A DNA stretch of 48,766 nucleotides from a virus, in the IMG/VR virus record IMGVR_UViG_3300018080_000035, positions 1-48,766 of that record, one strand, 5' to 3'. Numbering within the stretch: position 1 is the stretch's first letter; every line of letters begins with the position of its first letter. Made by a program: the position numbers and the translations under genes. Shown piece by piece: positions 42,361-47,971 of the stretch. The notes under the pieces were generated by a model. The model made no database searches, was not told the DNA's origin, and was given only the letters and a program-made list of their open reading frames with translations.

Positions 42361-42395
42361 TCCGTGGACTCCTTATCTAAGTAGATATCACACAT
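42357..42395 (-). CDS. 12-codon peptide gene ending KESTE
   Basis: MCDIYLDKESTE then stop. The ATG overlaps the previous gene's TAA (TAATG), with GGAGAAG upstream; the end carries the ribosome site and start of the next gene. It may be a translation-coupling leader or a shortened gene. Confidence 0.4.
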   Translation of the reverse strand: MCDIYLDKESTE

Positions 42396-42643
42396 TATAG
42401 TTCTTCTCCACAATTTTTACATACTGTCGGGTTGGACACATGCCTCAATTGCTCCAGAGAAGCCCGTAGAGCCTCTATGCGGCCTTTTGAGCATGAGATG
42501 GCCTCGATGGCACCATCACCGGCCTCGGCATCTTTATAGGCCTCTGAGAGGCTTATTTCGGCTAATTCGAGCTGGCTTGCCATCCAATCATGGTACTCCT
42601 GGAGCGTCATTGTCTTTCTTGTATCACTGATTCCTTTGTACAT
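42395..42643 (-). CDS. Helical protein with C-terminal Cys pair
   Basis: 82 residues. Amphipathic helices (EYHDWMASQLELAEISLSEA) and C-K-N-C-G at 76-80. No clear Shine-Dalgarno: the ATG lies within the 3' end of the previous gene. Confidence 0.65.
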   Translation of the reverse strand: MYKGISDTRKTMTLQEYHDWMASQLELAEISLSEAYKDAEAGDGAIEAISCSKGRIEALRASLEQLRHVSNPTVCKNCGEEL

Positions 42644-42908
42644 TTTTCTCTTCCTCTAATATGGTTTTTTCAAGAACCTCTTCAGGCGAGGCTCCCTTGA
42701 AGTGCATTTTCAGGCTTTTGTACAGTTCATACATATCGCGGTCCATTTCTGAGCCTATGAACGTCTTTGTTGTGTCCGTGGAGCGATATCCCATACCCAC
42801 ATACAGCAATACAAGCCGATATTTTTCAAGCACCGGTGTTGATCCTGTTACTCTTCTTGTTCCATCGTGCAGCTGGCACAATTTAAGTACGTTCTTCAGG
42901 AGCTTCAT
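42624..42908 (-). CDS. Unknown MKLLK protein
   Basis: 94 residues beginning MKLLKNVLKLCQLH; AGGAAG upstream. Helical; has TTKTFIGSEMDRDMYELYKSL. Shares MKLLKN with the gene at 31872. Confidence 0.7.
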   Translation of the reverse strand: MKLLKNVLKLCQLHDGTRRVTGSTPVLEKYRLVLLYVGMGYRSTDTTKTFIGSEMDRDMYELYKSLKMHFKGASPEEVLEKTILEEEKNVQRNQ

Positions 42909-43236
42909 TTTTGTCTTCCTGGTCTTCTGGGTCAGGTGAGGGCTTTGACACGCCTTGTACGCCTCCTAATTGGCTCAGATCGCATAATTTGGTTATGGTT
43001 CCCTGGGCCTCTTTTACCGATTTCATCAGTTCTGCCAGTGTCGTGATCTCTCCGGCACTGACCTTATCCCTCAACATCCTGTTCATTATGTCCTGCATGG
43101 CATAGACGAGCTGTGAATAGAAGAACACTGCTTCTCTGTTCTTTCCTGTCTTCTTGTTTATCTTGTCAGCCTTTATGACAACTATCCATTGTGAGCTGTC
43201 TGCTTTTATGGCATATTTGTCGGTTATGTCAATCAT
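42883..43236 (-). CDS. Unknown helical protein
   Basis: 117 residues, ATGA overlap with the previous gene. Helical core (about 25-90) with an acidic Pro/Asp/Glu tail. Begins MIDITDKYAIKAD. No family recognised. Confidence 0.7.
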   Translation of the reverse strand: MIDITDKYAIKADSSQWIVVIKADKINKKTGKNREAVFFYSQLVYAMQDIMNRMLRDKVSAGEITTLAELMKSVKEAQGTITKLCDLSQLGGVQGVSKPSPDPEDQEDKNEAPEERT

Positions 43237-43865
43237 CGGTCTATCTCCTTACACAGCAGCTTTATCTGTTGAAACGCCTTCTCTGAGGCGACGAATGCGG
43301 CTTTATACTGCCTGCTCTTGCTCGCCTGACGCATGAGCTGCTGCGTCTGCTTTGCGATCCGTGCTATTTTCTCGGACGGTTTGCTGACGAATTCGTGACC
43401 GCATTCAGGACAGAACGGTGTAATCCTCTGCATCTTTACCCCGCAGTGAAGGCAGGATAGCTCGAAGCCGTTCTCCTCCCAGTGGATAGGAGGTTCTGTC
43501 TTCCTGGGCTCTGTCTTGCTTCTGCCCACGATGACTGTTCTCTTTTTCCTCTTGTTGTAGGAGACTGTATACAATCCAAGGGTTACCAGACACCGTTTGC
43601 ACGTAACCAGGCCGGTATCAGTGGTTCCAAGGATGATACCCACATTCTTCTTGAGCATGCAGCCCTTGCATGTCAATCCTATCTTGTCCTGAAACTGGTT
43701 ACGGACATGATGGATGGATCTCGGGCTGCTGACCACCGGCTGCCCATGGAACAACCGGTACATGTACTTGTCGGGAATATGGGTTTCATTCTCTTTTGTA
43801 ACCATAATGAAATCAACTATGTTCCCTTCAACTTCAGCTATTTTTGTGGTTGTTGGCTGTACCAT
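43233..43865 (-). CDS. Multi-zinc-ribbon protein
   Basis: 210 residues from the ATG at 43865 (AAAGGAGCGAGTG upstream; an ATG 11 codons earlier would start MKLK but lacks this site). C66-x2-C69/C89-x2-C92 and C138-x2-C141/C152-x2-C155 form two ribbons. Basic C-terminal helix. Function unknown. Confidence 0.7.
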   Translation of the reverse strand: MVQPTTTKIAEVEGNIVDFIMVTKENETHIPDKYMYRLFHGQPVVSSPRSIHHVRNQFQDKIGLTCKGCMLKKNVGIILGTTDTGLVTCKRCLVTLGLYTVSYNKRKKRTVIVGRSKTEPRKTEPPIHWEENGFELSCLHCGVKMQRITPFCPECGHEFVSKPSEKIARIAKQTQQLMRQASKSRQYKAAFVASEKAFQQIKLLCKEIDR

Positions 43866-44016
43866 CACTCGCTCCTTTGTTAGAATTTTCAATTTCAATC
43901 AGGTCAGTTCCACCGCAGCACGGACATCCCGGTTCGGAGTCCGACCGCGGTGCTTCCAGCTCATCTTCCGGGAATATGTCTCCACAGCACATGCACTGCA
44001 GGTATTGGATTACCAT
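43834..44016 (-). CDS. Small zinc-ribbon protein
   Basis: 60 residues with C-M-C-C-G (8-12) and C-P-C-C-G-G-T-D-L (about 31-39). CAGGAGAAAAGT before the ATG. First gene after the extended -10 promoter at 44055. Confidence 0.75.
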   Translation of the reverse strand: MVIQYLQCMCCGDIFPEDELEAPRSDSEPGCPCCGGTDLIEIENSNKGASDGTANNHKNS

Positions 44017-44045
44017 ACTTTTCTCCTGAAAAAGCTCTATATTAT

Positions 44046-44060
44046 ATCACATTCTATGGA
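44046..44060 (-). promoter_or_regulatory. Extended -10 promoter, leftward
   Basis: On the minus strand TGATATAAT (TG-N-TATAAT, perfect extended -10) lies about 28-35 bases before the ATG at 44016. No TTGACA-like -35 at 17 bases, as is usual for extended -10 promoters. Confidence 0.6.
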
Positions 44061-44130
44061 AAAATCACGGTTTTATTTGGATATTGAAAGGAAAAAACAT
44101 CTCTCAGCACCTCTCTCAACCCAACTCTTT

Positions 44131-44172
44131 ATTAAATAAAAAAATAGACAGACAGGGCTCTTTCGAGCCCCA
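44131..44172 (-). terminator. Leftward terminator-like hairpin
   Basis: GGGCTC-TTTC-GAGCCC (44155-44170) with a U-run on the minus strand (complement of AAATAAAAAAA) beginning about 10 bases after the stem. It ends the transcript of the gene at 44189; a new promoter follows. Confidence 0.6.
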
Positions 44173-44188
44173 TCCATCCGGTAGTGAT

Positions 44189-44413
44189 TCAAGCGATATC
44201 GTCGATACCGTTATAACGATTTCGGATGATCTTGGCAATGTCAAGCAACTGCTGCAGAGATTTGATGCACCGGCCGTTTGTCTCATGCACCTCAATCTCA
44301 TGCTGGATGTGTTTCACCAGCTTGTCTGCAGCCCTGTCCTTTGTCCTGATCCTTTCCTGGGTAGCCAGGTTCATTATGCTTCTGTGACACATATTCTCAT
44401 AGATATCACTCAT
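44189..44413 (-). CDS. Small helical protein
   Basis: 74 residues from the ATG at 44413 (AGGAGAATAGAG upstream; seven codons earlier another ATG exists). Helical, with repeated basic/acidic residues. No family recognised. Confidence 0.65.
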   Translation of the reverse strand: MSDIYENMCHRSIMNLATQERIRTKDRAADKLVKHIQHEIEVHETNGRCIKSLQQLLDIAKIIRNRYNGIDDIA

Positions 44414-44438
44414 CTCTATTCTCCTAACAGCCATATGA

Positions 44439-44624
44439 TTACATATAGGAGAGCCATTTCAGATCCGCTATGAGTTCTTTCTTCTCGGCGTCTGAAACAG
44501 CACCTCTGTAAGGACAGTCATAATCGAGGCTGTCCGTTTCCCAGCCATTGATATTGCTCATGCAGCCTGAGCAGTCTTCGCAGTATGTTTTACCATATAC
44601 TTTAAGAGCTTTACACTCAAACAT
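44439..44624 (-). CDS. Small Cys-rich protein
   Basis: 61 residues: C-K-A, C-E-D-C-S-G-C and C-P-Y near 4-37, five to six Cys in the first 40 residues. CAGGAGAAGATAA before the ATG. Confidence 0.7.
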   Translation of the reverse strand: MFECKALKVYGKTYCEDCSGCMSNINGWETDSLDYDCPYRGAVSDAEKKELIADLKWLSYM

Positions 44625-44729
44625 TTATCTTCTCCTGACATAATGACATCTGGGACAATAGTATCGTCCCGGAAGTCCTATTCTCGGTCTCATTCGTTGT
44701 CCACAGGTAGGACAGATTTTAAGCCGCAT
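44625..44729 (-). CDS. 34-residue zinc-ribbon peptide
   Basis: C6-P-T-C9 and C25-P-R-C28 with Arg-rich sequence. GGAGGAGAAG before the ATG; stop is directly followed by the next start. Overlaps the previous gene by 11 bp. Confidence 0.65.
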   Translation of the reverse strand: MRLKICPTCGQRMRPRIGLPGRYYCPRCHYVRRR

Positions 44730-44898
44730 CTTCTCCTCCTTCCACGGTGTCCCGAAGGTCGTTCAGTGCAGCCTGGTATCCCAGCCAGTACATGTACGGA
44801 AGATCCGCTTCTTTGTCTCTCCGGACCCGATAGCGGTCGAGTTTCGCTTCCGCCTCCCAGTAGAGGCCAATCAGTTTACTAATCCATTTTGGGTCCAT
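44719..44898 (-). CDS. Small helical protein
   Basis: 59 residues; begins MDPKWISKLIGLYWEAEAKL, ends acidic. GGAGAGAAAAG before the ATG. No family recognised. Confidence 0.65.
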   Translation of the reverse strand: MDPKWISKLIGLYWEAEAKLDRYRVRRDKEADLPYMYWLGYQAALNDLRDTVEGGEDAA

Positions 44899-44927
44899 TC
44901 TTTTCTCTCCTTATCCTGGGATCACAT

Positions 44928-44964
44928 TAAAAAGTAAACCCAGGCCGGCCGAAGCCAGCCCGGG
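44928..44964 (-). terminator. Leftward terminator
   Basis: CCCAGGCCGGCC...GCCAGCCCGGG (44939-44964); on the minus strand followed by TTTACTTTTT. It lies after the gene at 44975. Confidence 0.7.
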
Positions 44965-44974
44965 TCTTACCAAG

Positions 44975-45136
44975 CTACGCCTTTTCAGTCTCCTTAACTT
45001 CAGCGTATTCCTTGACTGCGTCACTGGCTTTGCCAGCCATGGTGACAGCAGCCTTTGCTACCTTGGAACCATTATCAGCGAGGATGATCCCAATTCCAGC
45101 ACCAACAGCTATTTCACAAATATCCCAGAAGTCCAT
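44975..45136 (-). CDS. Small protein with hydrophobic helix
   Basis: 53 residues. A Gly/Ile/Ala-rich segment (about 8-20) then an amphipathic Ala/Lys helix. GAGGAGTGAGTAA before the ATG. Possibly membrane-associated; unrecognised. Confidence 0.6.
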   Translation of the reverse strand: MDFWDICEIAVGAGIGIILADNGSKVAKAAVTMAGKASDAVKEYAEVKETEKA

Positions 45137-45194
45137 TTACTCACTCCTCAAACAACGGTTAATGCTAATTCTCTCTCTCCCAGTGAGATAGAGT

Positions 45195-45217
45195 AAAAAG
45201 GGGGCTTTCGCCCCCTG
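45195..45217 (-). terminator. Leftward terminator after the first early gene
   Basis: GGGGGC-TTTC-GCCCCC (45200-45215), with TTTTTAC on the minus strand after the stem. Lies six bases past the stop at 45222. Confidence 0.8.
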
Positions 45218-45221
45218 GGTG

Positions 45222-45464
45222 TTAGCTGCCCAGCCCAGCCAGGTCGGGCTTGCGGTCGTCATCAGCGGGGACGGCGATGAAGTTGCGGTTGAACGCCAGC
45301 ACTTCACTGTCGGGAAGCACCCGGAACTGACGCTCCATGAGTTGCGTCTTGGTGCCAGTCACCGCTTTATTCTTGCCGCACGGCTTCCCGGCAGCGTTCG
45401 CACGAGCCCAACCCGTGCTTGTCCTGACCAGAACTACGTATTCACTTTTGGCCTTGTTAGCCAT
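45222..45464 (-). CDS. First leftward gene, small unknown protein
   Basis: 80 residues, AAGGAGGTAGTGAA before the ATG. Basic first half, compact beta-like pattern (YVVLVRTSTGWARA; FNRNFIAVPADDD). Followed by its own terminator, so it may be expressed most strongly. No family recognised. Confidence 0.7.
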   Translation of the reverse strand: MANKAKSEYVVLVRTSTGWARANAAGKPCGKNKAVTGTKTQLMERQFRVLPDSEVLAFNRNFIAVPADDDRKPDLAGLGS

Positions 45465-45663
45465 TTCACTACCTCCTTGGGCGAGTGCCCGTGTTGTGGT
45501 ATATGCTCCGGTGGCCCTAGCGGGCCGATAACCGGATGGTGAGACATGGTGGGAATTTGGTGGAAGAGGTAATAGCGAGTAGATATAGGGATAAGGGAGG
45601 ATATATAAGCTAATATATAACCCCCCTACCCTTAGAAGGTTAAGCTAGCTAACTATATATTAC

Positions 45664-45773
45664 CCTAGATAAATTTGTGATACTTTATATATCCTAGTTT
45701 ACTCTAGATAATCCTAGATAATCCTAGATAAACTAGATAATCTAGTGGGTTTATTTCATAACCCAAGATAATC
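45664..45773. repeat. CTAGATAA iteron array
   Basis: CTAGATAATC-type 10-mers at 45665 (8-mer), 45704, 45714, 45724, 45733 (with 10-bp spacing for the first three) and a degenerate copy at 45764; further copies at 45859 and (TAGATAA) near 45878. Helical phasing suggests protein binding along one DNA face. Confidence 0.75.
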
Positions 45774-45815
45774 TAATATAATTTTTATTATTTTATTATT
45801 ATTTTATTATTATTC
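45774..45815. other. A+T-only tract, possible DNA-unwinding element
   Basis: A long (TTATTATT)-type run of A and T only, between the iterons and the dyad. Such tracts often mark where origin DNA opens. Confidence 0.4.
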
Positions 45816-45820
45816 ATAAC

Positions 45821-45853
45821 CCAATATATCCCTGGTTAACCAGGTTATATTGG
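45821..45853. repeat. 33-bp dyad with 14-bp palindrome
   Basis: CCTGGTTAACCAGG is a perfect palindrome (45831-45844), flanked by CCAATATA and TATATTGG arms. It may bind a dimeric protein or form a hairpin. Confidence 0.75.
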
Positions 45854-45931
45854 ATATACTAGATAAACTAGGTTATATAGATAAGGAAATATTGTTCCAA
45901 TACGGGGAAAGAAATTTATTTTTTTCTCGTA

Positions 45932-45959
45932 TTGACATTCCAGTGTATAGGAGTATACT
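45932..45959 (+). promoter_or_regulatory. Rightward promoter 1 with operator
   Basis: TTGACA (45932-45937), 16-bp spacer, TATACT (45954-45959). The -10 lies in the dyad GTATA-GGAG-TATAC (45945-45958), same as the dyad in promoter 2. It would drive the ribbon-helix-helix gene. Confidence 0.75.
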
Positions 45960-45993
45960 TAGTGAGTAAGTTAATTAGTTAAGGAGTTACAGT

Positions 45994-46206
45994 ATGGCTG
46001 TAAGTCTTCAGGAGCGACGCTCCAATCTGGCTGTTTATATCAAATACCGGATAATCGAGCGTGTCGTCAACACGGCCGACAGGCTTGGCGTGAAACGCCA
46101 CGAGATTCTCGAACCGGCCATCGAAGAATTTCTCGACAAGGTCGATTCGGGTGAAATCACTCTCCCGGTTGACAACATTGACAACAAAAAAGTTAATTTG
46201 TGTTGA
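45994..46206 (+). CDS. Ribbon-helix-helix (Arc/MetJ-type) regulator
   Basis: 70 residues. After ~10 basic residues, NLAVYIKYRI (about 11-20) is a ribbon strand, followed by two helices with E-R-V-V-N-T-A-D-R-L-G-V-K-R-H-E-I-L-E-P-A-I-E-E-F-L (about 22-47): a typical RHH dimer. TTAAGGAGTTACAGT before the ATG. Identical dyads lie in the promoters just before and just after the gene, so autoregulation is likely. Confidence 0.7.
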   Translation: MAVSLQERRSNLAVYIKYRIIERVVNTADRLGVKRHEILEPAIEEFLDKVDSGEITLPVDNIDNKKVNLC

Positions 46207-46236
46207 CAAGATTCGTATGTGGTATATGCTTATACC
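46203..46236 (+). promoter_or_regulatory. Rightward promoter 2 with operator
   Basis: TTGACA (46203-46208) overlaps the regulator's stop; 16-bp spacer; TATGCT (46225-46230). GGTATA-TGCT-TATACC (46221-46236) covers the -10 and matches the promoter-1 dyad GTATA-N4-TATAC. It would transcribe the leader RNA and the terminase-side operon. Confidence 0.7.
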
Positions 46237-46515
46237 AATGTCCTCCCAGGCTTGGGAAGACAGTCCTTAAACTGCGGCCTGGGGAGAGCCGTAATCTCCC
46301 CATATTTTAGCTCATCCGGCTTGAGACCGGAAGGAGTAAAGACATCGGGATTTGTCCCGGTGTTTTACGGATCCTAACCACACAGGACCTGTTGATGGGG
46401 CTCTCGACGATGTCGAGACCCGGAGGGGCAGAACACTCCCGAAGACATCGGGATTGGTGTTTAGGAATGGTGAAGGGGATGTAGGGCAGGGATATCGCCG
46501 GGGTCCGCTTTTATT
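46237..46515 (+). ncRNA. Structured leader RNA candidate
   Basis: About 280 bases with no credible gene. Possible hairpins: TCCCAGGCTTGGGA; GGGGAG/CTCCCC (46281-46301 area); CCGG...CCGG (46316-46330); CATCGGGA-TTTG-TCCCGGTG (46343-46362); GGGGCTCTCGAC-GAT-GTCGAGACCC (about 46397-46421); CCCGA-AGACA-TCGGG. The GACATCGGGATT segment occurs twice (46341 and 46444). Leader or processed small RNA; no known family was identified. Confidence 0.5.
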
Positions 46516-46770
46516 ATGAAATTACTCAAAGAGATAATCGAGTCGTTTGACACAATCACCCTGGACAATGTGGGGCAGGATGCAGGTCGTATCCTTGGCC
46601 ACTTGATTCGCATAATCGGGTCTGCCCAGGACCCTGACGGACACTGGGATTATAATGGTCTTGTGCGAGATGTGCTTGGTTCCAATGACCGCCAGTGGCA
46701 GAAATATAGCCCTTCCGAGCACAGGAAGTTCCTGAATATGCTGCTCTATATTCTTAGGGAGCCATCGTGA
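46516..46770 (+). CDS. Unknown MKLLK protein
   Basis: 84 residues beginning MKLLKEIIESFD, mostly helical, with W-D-Y-N-G-L-V-R-D-V and H-R-K-F-L-N-M-L-L-Y-I-L. The only weak ribosome site is GCCGGGG about 13 bases upstream. First gene after the leader RNA; overlaps the next by four bases. Confidence 0.7.
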   Translation: MKLLKEIIESFDTITLDNVGQDAGRILGHLIRIIGSAQDPDGHWDYNGLVRDVLGSNDRQWQKYSPSEHRKFLNMLLYILREPS

Positions 46771-47318
46771 AATTACTCGATATAGGCCAGAATACTCTTC
46801 CGAACCCCATACCGGAAGGGTCTTCGGAGAACAACAACGATACACACAGGTTCTACGGAGACCAACGCCGGTTCATCATGGATAATTTCGACTGGGTCTC
46901 TTCCTGGCTCTCAGAAAGGCTTCGGCCCTGCCTCAATCCGGAGGTGACCTGGCGTTACAAAATCGGTGAGAAGAACGGCACGGATATCATACGGCAGGAA
47001 CACAACTACTGCCAGATATTCAAACGGACTTTCAACGGGCCTGCCGTGGACGAGGATTTCGAGTATGAGCATTGGCTTGATATTCTCCAGTGTTCCGTAT
47101 TCGGGAGACGGGAGAAGAAGCTGGTGAGTGGGGTGCCATGCAGAACCATGGGCGGTTTCCTGGAATTCACCGGGCGTCTCCCGACGGAAAAGGACGAGAT
47201 TGAGATGTACTGCTTCACAGGCCGGTATCTCAGAATGACGCATCCGCGTTTTGGAAGGTTTCAGGCCGGTCCCAGTTTTATCCTATCCGAGTGTTGCGTA
47301 AAACCACTGGTGTACTGA
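46767..47318 (+). CDS. Unknown MKLLD protein, GTG start
   Basis: 183 residues, GTG start (AGGGAG upstream) overlapping the previous stop in GTGA. MKLLDIGQNT, then an acidic loop and an alpha/beta body with W-V-S-S-W-L-S-E-R-L-R-P and a Cys-rich end (S-E-C-C-V-K). No family recognised. Confidence 0.7.
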   Translation: MKLLDIGQNTLPNPIPEGSSENNNDTHRFYGDQRRFIMDNFDWVSSWLSERLRPCLNPEVTWRYKIGEKNGTDIIRQEHNYCQIFKRTFNGPAVDEDFEYEHWLDILQCSVFGRREKKLVSGVPCRTMGGFLEFTGRLPTEKDEIEMYCFTGRYLRMTHPRFGRFQAGPSFILSECCVKPLVY

Positions 47319-47319
47319 C

Positions 47320-47514
47320 ATGAAACTGCTTGACGAAGTTTTTATTCCAATCAGCGAACGCCGCTCCAGAGAACCGGGCTCCGCCAGCAGATTTAAGTGT
47401 GAAATCTGCAAAGAGGGTTTCGCTTCCAGGGCCGGCCTGAAAATGCACATGCGGCACAAACACAGCGGCCAGTGGCTTTCAGCGTCCATCATAAAGCTCT
47501 TAGGGAGAAAATAA
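47320..47514 (+). CDS. C2H2 zinc-finger protein (MKLLD start)
   Basis: 64 residues. MKLLDEVFIPISERR at the start is similar to MKLLDKIFIPYNDR at 48558. Then one C2H2 finger: C27-x2-C30-x12-H43-x4-H48 (CEICKEGFASRAGLKMHMRHKH). A very small DNA- or protein-binding factor. Confidence 0.75.
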   Translation: MKLLDEVFIPISERRSREPGSASRFKCEICKEGFASRAGLKMHMRHKHSGQWLSASIIKLLGRK

Positions 47515-47774
47515 TGGTGTTCATTCACAAAGACAAGAAGCGGGGCCGCATCATGGGACAGAAAATAGCCCGTACCCCGGAGGAAGCGGTGGAAATCCTG
47601 ATGAAGGATGTCACAAACCCCATCATGGAGAAATATCGCTGTCCGATTTGCAAGACGGATTGGGTCGGAACCAGGACATTCCTGACCCATTTCACGACAG
47701 AGCACCCGAAGAATGCCGAAGGCATCTTTTCGATCAATCCCAACGCCTATCAGGAGTGGGTGGTGTACGATTGA
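47514..47774 (+). CDS. C2H2-type zinc-finger protein
   Basis: 86 residues from the ATG at 47514 (AGGGAG upstream; TAATG overlap with the previous stop). Finger C43-x2-C46-x12-H59-x4-H64 (CPICKTDWVGTRTFLTHF-x4-H pattern). Basic N-terminus. Its spacing equals that of the finger before it, suggesting duplication. Confidence 0.7.
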   Translation: MVFIHKDKKRGRIMGQKIARTPEEAVEILMKDVTNPIMEKYRCPICKTDWVGTRTFLTHFTTEHPKNAEGIFSINPNAYQEWVVYD

Positions 47775-47971
47775 AGGCTCTCCGGTGGGTAGAAAAGATC
47801 AAATATGAACAGGATAAAGCGAAAATAGGCAAGCAGTTTGGATTCAAGGGCGTTGATCACTCTGCCTTGGTAGAGCCGACTATCGAAGTCGAAGAGAAAT
47901 GGACCCCGGGTGGCATTATCAAGGTGGCGAAGCCCTCTGATATCACCCTGCTGGACATTACAAACACATGA
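47771..47971 (+). CDS. Small MKAL protein, TTG start
   Basis: 66 residues. TTG overlaps the previous stop (TTGA), like the TTG gene at 2652. Begins MKALRWVEKIKYEQDKAKIG, then a beta-like acidic half. Unrecognised. Confidence 0.6.
   Translation: MKALRWVEKIKYEQDKAKIGKQFGFKGVDHSALVEPTIEVEEKWTPGGIIKVAKPSDITLLDITNT

Larger units (their letters stand above)
45465..45993. other. Divergent intergenic control/origin region
   Basis: About 530 bases without a convincing gene between the first leftward and rightward genes. It holds a TGTGGTATATGCT element, AT-rich sequence, CTAGATAA iterons, an A+T-only tract, a 33-bp dyad and a rightward promoter. No canonical leftward promoter could be assigned with confidence. 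Confidence 0.6.

Noticed and set aside
43866-43898. Earlier start MKLKILTKERV for the gene at 43233
   Set aside because: The ATG at 43865 has an exact AAAGGAGCGAGT site; the earlier ATG has none, so this gene was not counted in the MKLL set.
44084-44473. 129-codon plus-strand frame
   Set aside because: Lies over minus-strand genes and a terminator; reads through the promoter region and lacks a ribosome site.
45664-45773. CRISPR array
   Set aside because: The repeats are only about 10 bp and touch each other without spacers.
46393-46482. 29-codon frame in the leader region starting MGLSTMSRP
   Set aside because: No ribosome site; it runs through two hairpins and ends before the first true gene.
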